A stretch of DNA of 64,000 nucleotides from Agromyces cerinus (GCF_016907835.1 NZ_JAFBCT010000001.1:3534001-3598000), one strand, 5' to 3'; shown: positions 26,368 through 35,285, counted from the first letter of the stretch. Notes: a model not told the origin generated them from the sequence alone. A program made the numbers and translations.

Positions 26368-27270
26368 TCAGCGTGCACCCAGCTCGCCACCGGCCGCTCG
26401 TCGGAGCCGCGGCCGCAGCACGTCGTAGGCCCAGCAGGCCAGCGTCGTCGGCGTGGTGCTCTGCACGGATCGCGGCTGCTCGGCGACGAAGCCGTCGCGG
26501 AGCCCGGTGGACATGCCGATGAGTGCGTCGACGAGGGTGTCGGGCATCCCGGCGCCGAGCATCCCGTCGCGCATCGCCTCATCTGGGATCCGTTCGACGT
26601 GGAGCGACCGACCGGTCGCAGCCGACACGATCTCGGCGACCCGTCGCCAGGAGAGGTCTTCCGGTCCGTGCACGGCCTGGACGTGCCGGCCGTGCCACTC
26701 CGTCGAGAGCAGTCGGGTGACCGCGACCTCGGCGATGTCGCGCGGCGCGACCCAGGCCATCGGATGATCGACGGGAAGGACGATCTGCAGGCTGCCCGAC
26801 CGCACCTGGTCGAGCTGGAGTTCCAGGTTGCTGAAGAAGTACCCGCAGCGCAGATGGGTGACATCGGCTCCGGTGGCATCCAGCGCGATCTCGGTAGTGG
26901 CGAGGCCGTCGATCTCGCCGGCTCCGCGGCGCTTCTCGGCTCCGACGCTGCTCTGGAAGACCACCCGCGCGATGCCGTTGTCCCCGACCGCGCGCACCGC
27001 GCTCGCCGTGGCGCGGCGGTAGTCGTCGAGCGGATCGGCGCTCGCCGCGGGCGGGTCGACCCAGTAGAGCGCGTCGACATCGGATGTCGCTGCGCTCACG
27101 GACCCGGCATCGAACTGGTCGACCGCCACCGCGTCCACCAGCGGCCGGATCTCGGGGTCGAGCCGCTCGGGATCGCGTGCCAGCACGACGGGTCGCACTC
27201 CCGCCCGAACGAGCATGGCGACGACGTGGCGGCCGACATTGCCGGTCGGGGTGGTGACGGCGATTCGCAT
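26368..27270 (-). CDS. NmrA/SDR-like NAD(P)-binding protein
   Basis: The 300-residue protein begins MRIAVTTPTGNVGRHVVAMLVRAG, the Rossmann nucleotide-binding motif of NmrA-type atypical short-chain dehydrogenases. VVFQSSVGAEKRRGAG and FFSNLELQL match the same family. Such proteins act as redox sensors or quinone/NADPH oxidoreductases. It is divergent from the WYL-domain regulator at 27359, with a clear palindrome between the two, so it is the likely regulatory target. The start at 27270 fits the motif position. Confidence 0.82.
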   Translation of the reverse strand: MRIAVTTPTGNVGRHVVAMLVRAGVRPVVLARDPERLDPEIRPLVDAVAVDQFDAGSVSAATSDVDALYWVDPPAASADPLDDYRRATASAVRAVGDNGIARVVFQSSVGAEKRRGAGEIDGLATTEIALDATGADVTHLRCGYFFSNLELQLDQVRSGSLQIVLPVDHPMAWVAPRDIAEVAVTRLLSTEWHGRHVQAVHGPEDLSWRRVAEIVSAATGRSLHVERIPDEAMRDGMLGAGMPDTLVDALIGMSTGLRDGFVAEQPRSVQSTTPTTLACWAYDVLRPRLRRAAGGELGAR

Positions 27271-27316
27271 GATTCGAGTCCCTTCGTCGTACATGATCGA
27301 CCCAAGGTAGCGACGG

Positions 27317-27339
27317 TGGCGGACGGATCATGTCCGCCA
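27317..27339. promoter_or_regulatory. Candidate operator of the WYL regulator
   Basis: TGGCGGAC-N7-GTCCGCCA is a perfect eight-base inverted repeat located 20 bases before the regulator start and 47 bases before the divergent NmrA start. Its position fits autoregulation plus control of the NmrA gene. Confidence 0.6.
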
Positions 27340-27358
27340 TTGCCCGCAGAATGGAGGA

Positions 27359-28060
27359 ATGGAGAGCGATCCGACCGCGCGCGCCCTGACCCTGCTGTCG
27401 GTGCTCCAGACAGGTGCCGACTGGAGTGCGGCCACGCTCGCCGAGCGACTCGGCATCAGCGCGCGAACCGTGCGGCGAGACGTCGATCGGCTCCGCGGGC
27501 TGGGCTACGCGATCACGGCGAAGCCCGGGCCCGGGAGCGTGTATCGGCTCGGCGCGGGCGCGACGATTCCACCGCTGCTCTTCACCGCCGACGAGATCGC
27601 GGCGATCGTCGCGGGCCTGCGTCTGATCGCGCCGCGACTGCAGGGGGACGAGAGCGCCCAGGTCGCCCTCGCGAAGCTCGAGCAGGTGCTGCCGCCCGGG
27701 CTCCGCCGTCGCGCCGACGCGATCGACCTCGCCACCGAGGTGCTCGAAGAGGACCACGCCGTCGCGGCGCAGGACGTCGGCATCGTCGCCGACGCCGTGG
27801 CGGCGGCCGGACGCATCCGGTTCGCCTACCTCGACGGGAACGCGGCCTCGTCTGCACGACTCGTCGACCCGTATCGGCACGTGCTCAGAGCGGGACGCTG
27901 GTATCTCGTCGGCTTCGATCTCGACCGCGACGAGTGGCGCACATTCCGCTTCGACCGCATCTCCGGCGTCGAGCGCGTGCCGGGCACGTATCGGCGGCGG
28001 GAGTTCCCGGATGCCTCGATCGGCCGCTGGTTCGCCACGGACTTCGGCAGGCTCGGCTGA
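27359..28060 (+). CDS. YafY-type HTH and WYL-domain transcriptional regulator
   Basis: The 233-residue protein has an N-terminal DeoR-like winged helix (LAERLGISARTVRRDVDRLRGLGY), then a WYL domain whose defining tripeptide occurs in GRWYLVGFDLDRDEWRTFRFDRI. WYL domains bind ligands such as nucleotides or single-stranded DNA and tune DNA binding. It is divergent from the NmrA-like gene and preceded by a 23-base palindrome that is its probable operator. Confidence 0.87.
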   Translation: MESDPTARALTLLSVLQTGADWSAATLAERLGISARTVRRDVDRLRGLGYAITAKPGPGSVYRLGAGATIPPLLFTADEIAAIVAGLRLIAPRLQGDESAQVALAKLEQVLPPGLRRRADAIDLATEVLEEDHAVAAQDVGIVADAVAAAGRIRFAYLDGNAASSARLVDPYRHVLRAGRWYLVGFDLDRDEWRTFRFDRISGVERVPGTYRRREFPDASIGRWFATDFGRLG

Positions 28061-28080
28061 GTGCCGCCGTCACGGTTCGG

Positions 28081-29154
28081 TCAGCGGTTGGCGGGTTCCC
28101 AGCCGAGGCTCGGCGCGACGTGCTCGGCGAAGGCGGAGATGAGTCGCAGGTTGAACTCGACGCCCAGCTGGCTCGGGATCGTGAGCATGAGGGTGTCCGC
28201 CTCGCGGATCGCCGCGTCGCGCAGCAACTGCTCGACGAGCTTGTCGGGGGTGCCGGCATAGGTCTTGCCGAACGTCGAGCGCATGCCGTCGATGTAGCCG
28301 ACGCCGTCGCCGTCCTGGCGGCCGCCGAAGTAGAGCTCGTCTTCCGCGGTCGTGATCGGGAAGATCGAACGGCTCACCGAGGTGCGCGGCTCGCCGGGGT
28401 GGCCGGCTTCGCGCCAGGCTGCACGGAACGTCTGGATCTGCTGCGCCTGCAACTCGTCGAACGGCAGGCCGCGGTCTTCGGTGAGCAGCGTCGACGACAT
28501 GAGGTTCACGCCGCGGCGCCCGGCCCACTCGGCCGAATCGCTGTTGCCGGCGCCCCACCAGATGCGCGAACGCAGGCCAGGGGAGTACGGCTCGATGCGC
28601 TGCAGGCCGCTCGCGCCGCCGCCGAACGGCGACGAGGCATCCGCTTCGGCGATGCCCGCGCCTTCGACGGCCTCGAGGAACCGGTCGAAGTGCGCGCGGG
28701 CGATGTCGGCGCCGCGCGGGTCCTCCGAGCCGGTGTAGCCGAACGCCTCGTAGCCGCGCACGACCGTCTCGGGTGATCCCCGGCTGACGCCGAGCGCGAG
28801 CCGGCCGCCCGAGATGAGGTCGACGGCCGCCGCCTCCTCGGCGAGGTGCAGCGGGTTCTCGTAGCGCATGTCGACGACGCCCGTGCCGACCTCGATGTGC
28901 TGCGTGCGCGCTGCGATCGCCGCGAGCAGCGGCATCGGCGACGCCTGTTGGCGGGCGAAGTGGTGCACGCGGAAGTACGCGCCGTTCACGCCGAGCTCGT
29001 CCATGCCCTGGGCGAGGTCGATCGCCTGCAGCATGGAGTCGGCGGCCGAGAGTTCGCGGCCGCCGCCGAGCGGGCCGTAGTGTCCGAATGAGAGCGTTCC
29101 GAAGCGTTGCACGTCAGGTGGAACGACCGGGCGGCGGGGTCTATTCCTGTGCAT
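28081..29154 (-). CDS. LLM-class flavin-dependent oxidoreductase
   Basis: The 357-residue TIM-barrel protein matches luciferase-like monooxygenases: HHFARQQASPMPLLAAIAARTQ, GTGVVDMRYENPLHLAEEAAAVDLISGGRLALGVSRGSPE and a C-terminal substrate loop. It uses FMN or F420 to oxidise an unknown substrate. The start is uncertain: ATG at 29154, or GTG at 29112 giving MQRFGTLSFGHYG, where family alignments usually begin; neither has a clear ribosome-binding site. It lies downstream of the hydrolase and MarR genes on the same strand. Confidence 0.82.
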   Translation of the reverse strand: MHRNRPRRPVVPPDVQRFGTLSFGHYGPLGGGRELSAADSMLQAIDLAQGMDELGVNGAYFRVHHFARQQASPMPLLAAIAARTQHIEVGTGVVDMRYENPLHLAEEAAAVDLISGGRLALGVSRGSPETVVRGYEAFGYTGSEDPRGADIARAHFDRFLEAVEGAGIAEADASSPFGGGASGLQRIEPYSPGLRSRIWWGAGNSDSAEWAGRRGVNLMSSTLLTEDRGLPFDELQAQQIQTFRAAWREAGHPGEPRTSVSRSIFPITTAEDELYFGGRQDGDGVGYIDGMRSTFGKTYAGTPDKLVEQLLRDAAIREADTLMLTIPSQLGVEFNLRLISAFAEHVAPSLGWEPANR

Positions 29155-29176
29155 GGATGCCGCCGGCGCGGTCTCG

Positions 29177-30094
29177 TCATCGCGATGATGCGCGCAGAAC
29201 CTGCTGGATCTCGGCCGCGACGACCTCAGGCTCGCTGAGCATGACGACGTGGCCGGAACGCGAGGCGATCACATGCCGGCCGTGTTCGGCGCGTTCCGCA
29301 CGAGCACGATGCGCGGCAATGAGCTGGCGACGCCCCTCCGCTCCCACGCCGGCGCTCTTCCCTCCCGAGATGATCGTCAGCGGTATCGCGGGAACGTCGA
29401 TGGATGCCGCCCGCAGCTCCCGGAGGTCGTCCGACATCGATGTCGATTCGGCGATCTGGGTTGCGACCGCCCCGGGCGTGTACATCTCCCGTCGCACATC
29501 CGCCCGGATCTGCGACGGGAGGGAGCCGGCCGTCAGCCCGTACACCCATCTCAGGAGACCGATGCGGGCGAGCCCGGGAAACAGGGCGTTCTGAATCCGA
29601 GTAGCCCGTTCGGTGGCCGGCGAGTAGTAGAGCTCGCAGTCCTCATCCGCCGGATCGACCAGCACGAGAGCGCGGATGCGCTCGGGCCGAACGGATGCGG
29701 CGAGGCGCACGATCGGGCCGCCCCAGCTGTGTCCGACGAGCACGAAGCCGGCATCGCTCTCGCGTTCTCCGTCGAGATGATCGAGCAGATCGTTGAGGTC
29801 ATCAGCGAGCTCGTGGAGCCGGCGCGATCCCGTGGCCCGCGGGCTCAGGCCGAGTCCGGCGCGGTCGTAGACGACGGACCGTGCGTCGCCTCCGACGGCC
29901 GGTTGAACGAGTCCCCAGATCGAACGAGTCGATGCGATGCCGGCCTCGAAGACGACGGTCGGCCCAGGGCCGTCGACGGCCTGGAAGAAGAGGCGTCTGC
30001 CGTCCCTCGTCGGGGTCCAGCCGGGTCTCCCCTGAGGATGCCCCTGCCACCGAGCGGTCTCTGCCTCAGTCGCAGCATCCCGGTGGAATTCCAT
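29177..30094 (-). CDS. Alpha/beta hydrolase
   Basis: The 305-residue protein has the nucleophile elbow GHSWGG (Ser123), a strand-end aspartate candidate (LVLVDPAD, Asp147) and a C-terminal histidine in SRSGHVVML (His282). The fold starts after DGRRLFFQAVDGPGPTVVFEAG. It is probably a cytoplasmic esterase or lactonase. The start MEFHRDAAT at 30094 is preferred over upstream in-frame codons. It follows the MarR regulator on the same strand by 89 bases and may share its transcript. Confidence 0.82.
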   Translation of the reverse strand: MEFHRDAATEAETARWQGHPQGRPGWTPTRDGRRLFFQAVDGPGPTVVFEAGIASTRSIWGLVQPAVGGDARSVVYDRAGLGLSPRATGSRRLHELADDLNDLLDHLDGERESDAGFVLVGHSWGGPIVRLAASVRPERIRALVLVDPADEDCELYYSPATERATRIQNALFPGLARIGLLRWVYGLTAGSLPSQIRADVRREMYTPGAVATQIAESTSMSDDLRELRAASIDVPAIPLTIISGGKSAGVGAEGRRQLIAAHRARAERAEHGRHVIASRSGHVVMLSEPEVVAAEIQQVLRASSR

Positions 30095-30183
30095 GGAGTC
30101 GAGCGTAGTGTCCGCCGCCGATCGTGCTCCGCGACCGGAATGAGCCGTGCCGCATCGGTGCATTCAGGTTCCCAATCGTGCGC

Positions 30184-30657
30184 TCAGATCCGCGTCGTCC
30201 GACCGAGCCATCCCGGGATGGCCGTGAACGGCTCTGCGGCGCGCAACTGCTGGAGGCAGCTGATCATGGTGTCGTAACGGTCGGCGCCGAGCTGCCGCCG
30301 CCACTCCGTCTCCCGTTCGCCGAGGAGGCGTCCGCTCGCCGCGAGGAAGTCGTTCGCACGCGGGGTGCGAGTGATGACGGATGCCCGTGCGTCATCGGGA
30401 TCGACGTGGCGGTCGACCAGACCGAGCGACTCCATCGAGGCGGCCGTCCTGGCCGCGGCCTGCTTCGTCACGCCGAGTCGCCGCGCGAACTCGCTGATCG
30501 ACACACCGCCTTCGGCGATCGACTGCAACGCGAACCCATGGAGCGGCCGGAGGTCTTCGAAGCCGAGCTCTCGGAGCTGCTCGTGCAGCTCGTCGATGAC
30601 CTCGCGAAACGACCCGATGAGGAGGATCGGCAATTCGCCGGGAGGGTGTTGCGCCAT
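30184..30657 (-). CDS. MarR-family transcriptional regulator
   Basis: The 157-residue protein has a winged helix typical of MarR: GVSISEFARRLGVTKQAAARTAASMESLGLVDRHVDPDDARASVITRT. It probably represses the divergent cupin gene and its own promoter; AGACAAC/GTTGTCT half-sites lie between them. Start MAQHPPGE at 30657 is chosen because the longer frame would run through the operator region. Ligand unknown; MarR proteins commonly sense phenolic or oxidising compounds. Confidence 0.83.
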   Translation of the reverse strand: MAQHPPGELPILLIGSFREVIDELHEQLRELGFEDLRPLHGFALQSIAEGGVSISEFARRLGVTKQAAARTAASMESLGLVDRHVDPDDARASVITRTPRANDFLAASGRLLGERETEWRRQLGADRYDTMISCLQQLRAAEPFTAIPGWLGRTTRI

Positions 30658-30706
30658 GAGCCGATTCTCTCGCACTTGCGGATGTTGGACAACGACGTTT
30701 ACCATC

Positions 30707-30725
30707 TAGACAACGATGTTGTCTA
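30707..30725. promoter_or_regulatory. MarR operator candidate
   Basis: TAGACAAC-GAT-GTTGTCTA is a perfect eight-base inverted repeat, 13 bases before the cupin ATG. A partial second site (GGACAACGACGTT) lies around 30687-30699. Spacing and position fit binding by the divergent MarR protein. Confidence 0.65.
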
Positions 30726-30737
30726 AGGAGGCGTCCC

Positions 30738-31121
30738 ATGTCGATCACTCGAGTGGCTTCGACCGAAACTCGTTCATCGGGAACCGCGACCTCGGCGATG
30801 GAGACCCTGGCATCCCCGACCGTGGGTGGAAGCAACCGCACGAGCCTGTGGCGAGTCCGGATGTCCGCGGGTCAACCGGGTCCACGGCACATCATCGACT
30901 CCGAGCAGATCTGGACCGTGCTGACCGGCGAAGCATCGTTCCACTCCGAGTCCGACCAGTTCGCCGTCACTGCCGGTGACACCGTCATCGTGCCGGCCGA
31001 TGTCGTGCGCACCGTCATCGCGTCGAGCGACTGCGAGTTCCTGGTCTGCGGGAGCCCGAGCGCCCTGGCCTCGATTCCGGGCAGCGACGCGGCCCCGGTC
31101 GCCCCGCCGTGGGTGCGATGA
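30738..31121 (+). CDS. Cupin-domain protein
   Basis: The 127-residue single-domain protein has a compact cupin barrel: RMSAGQPGPRHIIDSEQIWTVLTGEASFHSESDQFAVTAGDTVIVPADVVRTVIA. Metal-ligand spacing is partly kept (one histidine and one glutamate in the first motif), but other usual histidines are replaced, so it may bind a ligand rather than catalyse. A strong TAAGGAGG ribosome-binding site precedes ATG 30738. A MarR operator overlaps its leader. Confidence 0.82.
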   Translation: MSITRVASTETRSSGTATSAMETLASPTVGGSNRTSLWRVRMSAGQPGPRHIIDSEQIWTVLTGEASFHSESDQFAVTAGDTVIVPADVVRTVIASSDCEFLVCGSPSALASIPGSDAAPVAPPWVR

Positions 31122-31173
31122 GCGTGGCGCCGACGTGGCGCCGATGCGGGGTCGCGTTCGCGTCCTGAATCAC

Positions 31174-31875
31174 TCAGCCCCGCGCGAGCACCAGCGAGAA
31201 CTCGATCGACCCTTCGGGCTCGACCGAGACGAAGCCGAGGTTCGGCGCCTCGACGCCGAAGTCGGCGAAGGTGATCGGGATGCTGCCGGCGACCTGGCCG
31301 TCGCTGCCGTTCCAGACCGCGTCGAGGTCGACGGTGACCGCCCGCGTGACGCCCGCGAGGGTGAGCTCGCCGGTCGCCTGCACCGTCTGCACCTCTCCGA
31401 CGACGGGCGCCGCGTCGACCGTGATCGGCTCGGTCAGCACGAAGGTTGCGGTCGGGAACTCGTCGACGCGCAGGGCGGTCGAGCGGAAGTACTCGTCGCG
31501 GTTGCCCGAGTCGGTCGCGATCGACGCGACGTCGACCTCGAGCGAGGCGGAGGTCAGGCTCAGCCCGTCGACCGTGAAGGAGCCCGTCACGTCGGAGGTG
31601 CGCCCGGTCACCGTCACGTCGGTGCCGTTCAGCACCTCGTCGACGCGGTAGCCCGCGAATGACCCGTCCGCCACGATCCACTCGCCGGTGAGATCGGATG
31701 CCTCGGTGCCCGCCTCGGCCGTCGCGGACGGCGCCGCCGTCACCGACGGTGCCGACTCGGCCTCGCCGACGATGAGGTCGCGGTAGACGATCGGTCCTGC
31801 GATGGCGGCGGTCGCGCCGAGCACGAGCACGCCGGCGACGATCGAGACGGTGATGATCTTCGTGCGCTTCTGCAC
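31174..31875 (-). CDS. YceI-family secreted or membrane-anchored protein
   Basis: The 233-residue protein starts at GTG 31875 (GAGGAG upstream), with an uncleaved or cleaved hydrophobic segment (IITVSIVAGVLVLGATAAIAG), an Ala/Thr/Ser-rich linker and a YceI lipocalin-like domain from about residue 65 (GEWIVADGSFAGYRVDEVL to FADFGVEAPNLGFVSVEPEGSIEFSLVL). YceI proteins bind isoprenoids such as polyprenyl chains in the envelope. Divergent from the small gene at 31984. Confidence 0.84.
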   Translation of the reverse strand: MQKRTKIITVSIVAGVLVLGATAAIAGPIVYRDLIVGEAESAPSVTAAPSATAEAGTEASDLTGEWIVADGSFAGYRVDEVLNGTDVTVTGRTSDVTGSFTVDGLSLTSASLEVDVASIATDSGNRDEYFRSTALRVDEFPTATFVLTEPITVDAAPVVGEVQTVQATGELTLAGVTRAVTVDLDAVWNGSDGQVAGSIPITFADFGVEAPNLGFVSVEPEGSIEFSLVLARG

Positions 31876-31983
31876 TGCTGCTCCTCGGGGTCGGACTTCG
31901 AGCATGCCGGATCAACGTATGAGTACGCATTGAATCGGCTGCGACGCTGTCGAGATGACGGTCGATGACGCAGAATGTCGTGC

Positions 31984-32472
31984 ATGAGCGACCCCCACGT
32001 GCTCGGGCCGGGCGTGCTGCCGACGCCGTTCACCGCCGACGAGATCCGCGACGCGAGCGGCTCCGGCAAGACGATCCGCATCCGAGTCGAGGAACCCGAC
32101 GGCGTCACGTTCGAGCGCATCAACCGGTTCAGTCGGTGCGACGACGAGGGCGCGACGCTCGAACGCTGGCGCGTCGCGCCCGGCGGAGGGGTCGACGGCG
32201 ACGTCGTGAGCGGCCGGGTGACCTGGCTCGAGCTGCAGGGTCATGCAGCCTTCCCGGCGGACACCACGATGCTGAGCGACGAGACGCTCGAGCTGCCGAT
32301 CGGGCGGCTCGAATGCCTGCGCTACGACACCCGCGACCCCGATGAGACGGATGCCGCGGTCGAGACCTTCTGGTTCGCCCGGGCGTATCCGGGCATGCCG
32401 GTGCGTTTCGAGTCGCCGACGCCCGCCGGGGTCGTGCGCACGACGGTGGTCGCCGTCGAGGTCGTGCGCTGA
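31984..32472 (+). CDS. Hypothetical cytoplasmic protein
   Basis: The 162-residue protein (MSDPHVLGPGVLPTPFTADEIRDA) has no signal peptide or membrane helix. Repeated beta-strand patterns (TIRIRVEEPDGVTFERINRF, VSGRVTWLELQGHAAFP, VRTTVVAVEVV) suggest an all-beta fold such as a lipocalin- or DUF-type ligand-binding barrel, with charged and aromatic residues (ETFWFARAYPGMPVRFES). I do not recognise a family. ATG 31984 is chosen over 31975 by its position relative to the leader. Confidence 0.65.
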   Translation: MSDPHVLGPGVLPTPFTADEIRDASGSGKTIRIRVEEPDGVTFERINRFSRCDDEGATLERWRVAPGGGVDGDVVSGRVTWLELQGHAAFPADTTMLSDETLELPIGRLECLRYDTRDPDETDAAVETFWFARAYPGMPVRFESPTPAGVVRTTVVAVEVVR

Positions 32473-32526
32473 CGACGCCACTCCGGGTGCGCCCGCACGG
32501 CGGGTTGGCGAGACGGCGAAGGGTGT

Positions 32527-33237
32527 CTATTCTCGCCGCTCCTCGGACGACAGCTGATCTTCGATCGAGTCGGCGATCCTGCGCTGGATGACCCGGTCGT
32601 GCAAAGCAGGTCCGGTCGCGGTGCCGTCGTCTTCGTATCCGCCCGCGCGGCTCGGGTCGAGCAGGCGCCGCATGCCGGCGCGGGCCACACGCTGGTCGAG
32701 TGCGGCGCTGCCGCTGAGGGTGAGCAGCGCCGCACCCTGGTCGAGCGCCGCGAGCAACGCTCCGACCTCGTTCGAGGACAGGACCTCGTCATCGGGGCGG
32801 GACTCCCGGGCGATCACGATGTAGGCGTCGGTCAGGAGCGCCATTCGCTTCGCCAGCTCGGTCGCGAGGCGCTCGTCGCGTGCGGCTGTCGCGATGAACT
32901 CGAGCGTCGCGAGTGCGAAGCCGCGGATCGCCTCGACGACCTCGTCGCTCCCGTAACGGCCGGAGTCGGGGTCGTCGGGCTGCTCGAAGAGATCCCACGA
33001 GCCGTCGGCGAGCGCCGTCTCCAGGTTCGCATCCATCACCGCGAGGAAGAGCGTGGCCTTGCCGTCGAAGTTCGAGTACACCGCGCCCTTGGAGAAGCCT
33101 GCCTCACGAGCGATGAGCTCGAGGTTCGCGCCGTGGTATCCGTCGCGGGCGAACACCGCGCGCGCCGCGAGCACCAGTGCGTCGCGCGTGTGTCGCTGGC
33201 TCTCCTGCCGGGAGCGGGGGGAAGCAGGGGCGGCCAT
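32527..33237 (-). CDS. TetR-family repressor of the adjacent ABC exporter
   Basis: The 236-residue protein has a TetR helix-turn-helix near residues 20-65 (LIAREAGFSKGAVYSNFDGKATLFLAVMD) followed by an all-helical ligand domain. It is divergent from an ABC-2 type exporter. A 29-base palindrome overlapping a consensus-like promoter lies between them, so it very likely represses the exporter until an exported compound binds. Start MAAPASPRS at 33237. Confidence 0.86.
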   Translation of the reverse strand: MAAPASPRSRQESQRHTRDALVLAARAVFARDGYHGANLELIAREAGFSKGAVYSNFDGKATLFLAVMDANLETALADGSWDLFEQPDDPDSGRYGSDEVVEAIRGFALATLEFIATAARDERLATELAKRMALLTDAYIVIARESRPDDEVLSSNEVGALLAALDQGAALLTLSGSAALDQRVARAGMRRLLDPSRAGGYEDDGTATGPALHDRVIQRRIADSIEDQLSSEERRE

Positions 33238-33265
33238 GCACAGATCATACGGCGCGACCGAAGGA

Positions 33266-33294
33266 TTGACATCCTTTGGGTATCTGAATACCAT
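33266..33294 (+). promoter_or_regulatory. Sigma-70-like promoter of the ABC exporter
   Basis: TTGACA (33266-33271), a 17-base spacer and TACCAT (33289-33294) form an almost ideal vegetative promoter 35 bases before the ATPase start. The -10 lies inside the TetR palindrome, so a bound repressor would block RNA polymerase. Confidence 0.75.
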
Positions 33295-33308
33295 CGGTAT
33301 TCAGATAC
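33280..33308. promoter_or_regulatory. TetR operator palindrome
   Basis: GTATCTGAATACC and its exact reverse complement flank a three-base centre, giving a 29-base perfect palindrome. A related smaller palindrome ATACTG-A-CAGTAT follows at 33305-33317. It lies between the divergent TetR and ABC genes and overlaps the exporter -10. Confidence 0.8.
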
Positions 33309-33329
33309 TGACAGTATTTTGGAGAACTC

Positions 33330-34337
33330 ATGGACCAAGATGTCCTGCACGTCGCCGGCCTCACCCGCCGGTTCGGCACCGCCGTCGCGAACGACGATGT
33401 GTCGTTGCGAGTGCGGCCCGGCGAAGTCGTCGGCATGCTCGGCCACAACGGTGCCGGAAAGACCACCCTCGTCTCGCAGATCGTGGGACTGCTCCGGCCG
33501 GATGCCGGCACCATCCGCGTCGTCGGCACTGACGCGGTCGCCGACCCGGCCGCCGTGCGACGTCACGTCGCGATGCAGCCCCAGGCACAAGCCCCGATCG
33601 ACGGACTGACACCGCGAACGGCGATCGAGATCGCCGGCCGCATTCGCGGCCTGTCGAATCGGGACGCACGAGCCGCCGCGACCGGGCTGGCCGAGGAGCT
33701 GGACATCGTGCAGTGGCTCGATCAGCGTGCATTGCCCGAGGGTCGGGGCCTGTCAGGAGGCATCCGGCGCCTGACGGCCTTCGCGATGACCGTCGTCGCC
33801 CCCATTCCGCTGCTCGTCTTGGATGAGCCGACCAACGACATCGACGCCTCGCGGCGACGCCTGCTCTGGAACGCCGTTCGCCGGCGGGGCGACGAGGGCG
33901 CCGGCGTGCTGCTCGTCACCCACAATGTCGTCGAGGCCGAGCGGATCGTCGACGACCTCGTCATCCTGAACCGCGGCAAGGTGATCGCCTCCGGGTCGCC
34001 CGCGCAGCTCCGTGGCTCGCATGACGGCGACCTCCGCCTCGAACTCGAGCTTCCGCTCGGCGGGTCCGACCCCACCGGGGATGGCCGCGGCCTTCCGATC
34101 ACCCCGCTGCGTCTCGTGCGCACGGGCCGGCGGGTGCTGTTGACGGTTCCCGCGAGCGAAGCGGCTCCGGCCGTCACGTGGGCGACGGCGTTGCGGGCCC
34201 AGAACCGGCTCGATGGCTACTCGCTCGGGCCGACCACCCTCGAGGACGCGTACCTCGCCCTCACCTCGCACGAGAGCGACGTCGCCGCGCCACACGCCAT
34301 GACCACTCCCGCCCCACAGGAGGCCCCGAATGTCTGA
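33330..34337 (+). CDS. ABC-2 exporter ATP-binding subunit (DrrA-like)
   Basis: The 335-residue protein has Walker A GHNGAGKTT, a signature LSGGIRRL, Walker B LLVLDEPTNDID and an H-loop VTHN. After the nucleotide domain it carries a C-terminal extension of about 100 residues, as in daunorubicin-type DrrA subunits. With the permease it likely exports a drug or lipid. Its last bases overlap the permease start. Repression by TetR is indicated by the upstream palindrome. Confidence 0.87.
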   Translation: MDQDVLHVAGLTRRFGTAVANDDVSLRVRPGEVVGMLGHNGAGKTTLVSQIVGLLRPDAGTIRVVGTDAVADPAAVRRHVAMQPQAQAPIDGLTPRTAIEIAGRIRGLSNRDARAAATGLAEELDIVQWLDQRALPEGRGLSGGIRRLTAFAMTVVAPIPLLVLDEPTNDIDASRRRLLWNAVRRRGDEGAGVLLVTHNVVEAERIVDDLVILNRGKVIASGSPAQLRGSHDGDLRLELELPLGGSDPTGDGRGLPITPLRLVRTGRRVLLTVPASEAAPAVTWATALRAQNRLDGYSLGPTTLEDAYLALTSHESDVAAPHAMTTPAPQEAPNV

Positions 34338-35142
34338 GCTGCGCATCGACACGGCGTCCGCCGAACTCGACCCGGCACGGCGGTCGATACCCGAGCGCGT
34401 GAACGTGAGCCTTTGGACCAGCTACATCACGCTGCTGCGCTGGACGCTGGCGCAGATCGGCAGCCTGCTGCCGCTCGTCATCATCATCCAGGCCCTCCTC
34501 GCCGCGGGCATCATCATCGGGTTCGGTTTCCTCATCCCCGACATCGACTCGGCGACGGCGATGTTCCTCGCCACGGGTGCGCCCACCGTCCTGCTCCTGA
34601 CCATCGGGCTCGTGATCGTGCCTCAGGGGGTCTCCCGTGCTCGTGCCGACGGCACGTTCGACTACATGCGCGCGCTGCCGCTTGCTCGCCCGCTCCTGTT
34701 CGTCGCCGATCTCACCGTGTGGCTCATCATCGCGCTGCCGAGTGTCGCCGTCGCCATCGTCGTGGGGTGGCTCAGGTACGACCTCGACTTCTCGTTCAAC
34801 TGGCCGCTGCTCATCGCGGCGGCGGTGCTCATCACGGTCATGGCGACCGCGGTCGGCTACGCGATCGCCGTGAGCCTCCAGCCGATGCTGGCGCAGCTGG
34901 TCTCCCAGGTGCTCGTGTTCTTCGTGCTGCTGTTCTCGCCGATCACGTTCGCCGCGAGCCAGCTTCCCGAGTGGTTCCAGACGGTGCACGACTTCCTTCC
35001 GCTGCGCCCCGGGGCCGACCTGCTGCGGGCAGGGCTCTCAGCCGACAGCTTCGAGGCCAGCGGCCGAGACCTCGTGGTGCTCATCGCGTGGTGCGCCGTC
35101 GGCATCGCGATCACCATCCGTGCGCTCGTTCGCCGGCGCTAG
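34330..35142 (+). CDS. ABC-2 type exporter permease (DrrB-like)
   Basis: The 270-residue protein has six transmembrane helices in the ABC-2 arrangement, with a hydrophilic N-terminal leader (about 30 residues) and [24 protein letters not shown] between the second and third helix as in drug exporters. The start ATG 34330 overlaps the ATPase gene by eight bases, indicating a tight complex and translational coupling. Confidence 0.82.
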   Translation: MSELRIDTASAELDPARRSIPERVNVSLWTSYITLLRWTLAQIGSLLPLVIIIQALLAAGIIIGFGFLIPDIDSATAMFLATGAPTVLLLTIGLVIVPQGVSRARADGTFDYMRALPLARPLLFVADLTVWLIIALPSVAVAIVVGWLRYDLDFSFNWPLLIAAAVLITVMATAVGYAIAVSLQPMLAQLVSQVLVFFVLLFSPITFAASQLPEWFQTVHDFLPLRPGADLLRAGLSADSFEASGRDLVVLIAWCAVGIAITIRALVRRR

Positions 35143-35264
35143 GTCCACGCGGGCCGGTCGAGCAGATTGGCACCACCCGCTGCTGGCGCGCCACGCGGCA
35201 TCCGTCTAGCGTGATCGGTGGGGAGATTCGGCGCGGAAGCCGGAATACCAGCCCTCTCGCCAAA

Positions 35265-35285
35265 GTTGAGTTAAGTACACTCAAG
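35265..35285. promoter_or_regulatory. HAIR element, HspR operator for clpB
   Basis: GTTGAGT-TAAGTAC-ACTCAAG matches the HAIR consensus CTTGAGT-N7-ACTCAAG in 13 of 14 conserved bases. It lies 22 bases before the clpB start. The HspR gene is at 428-850 in the same window. Confidence 0.88.
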
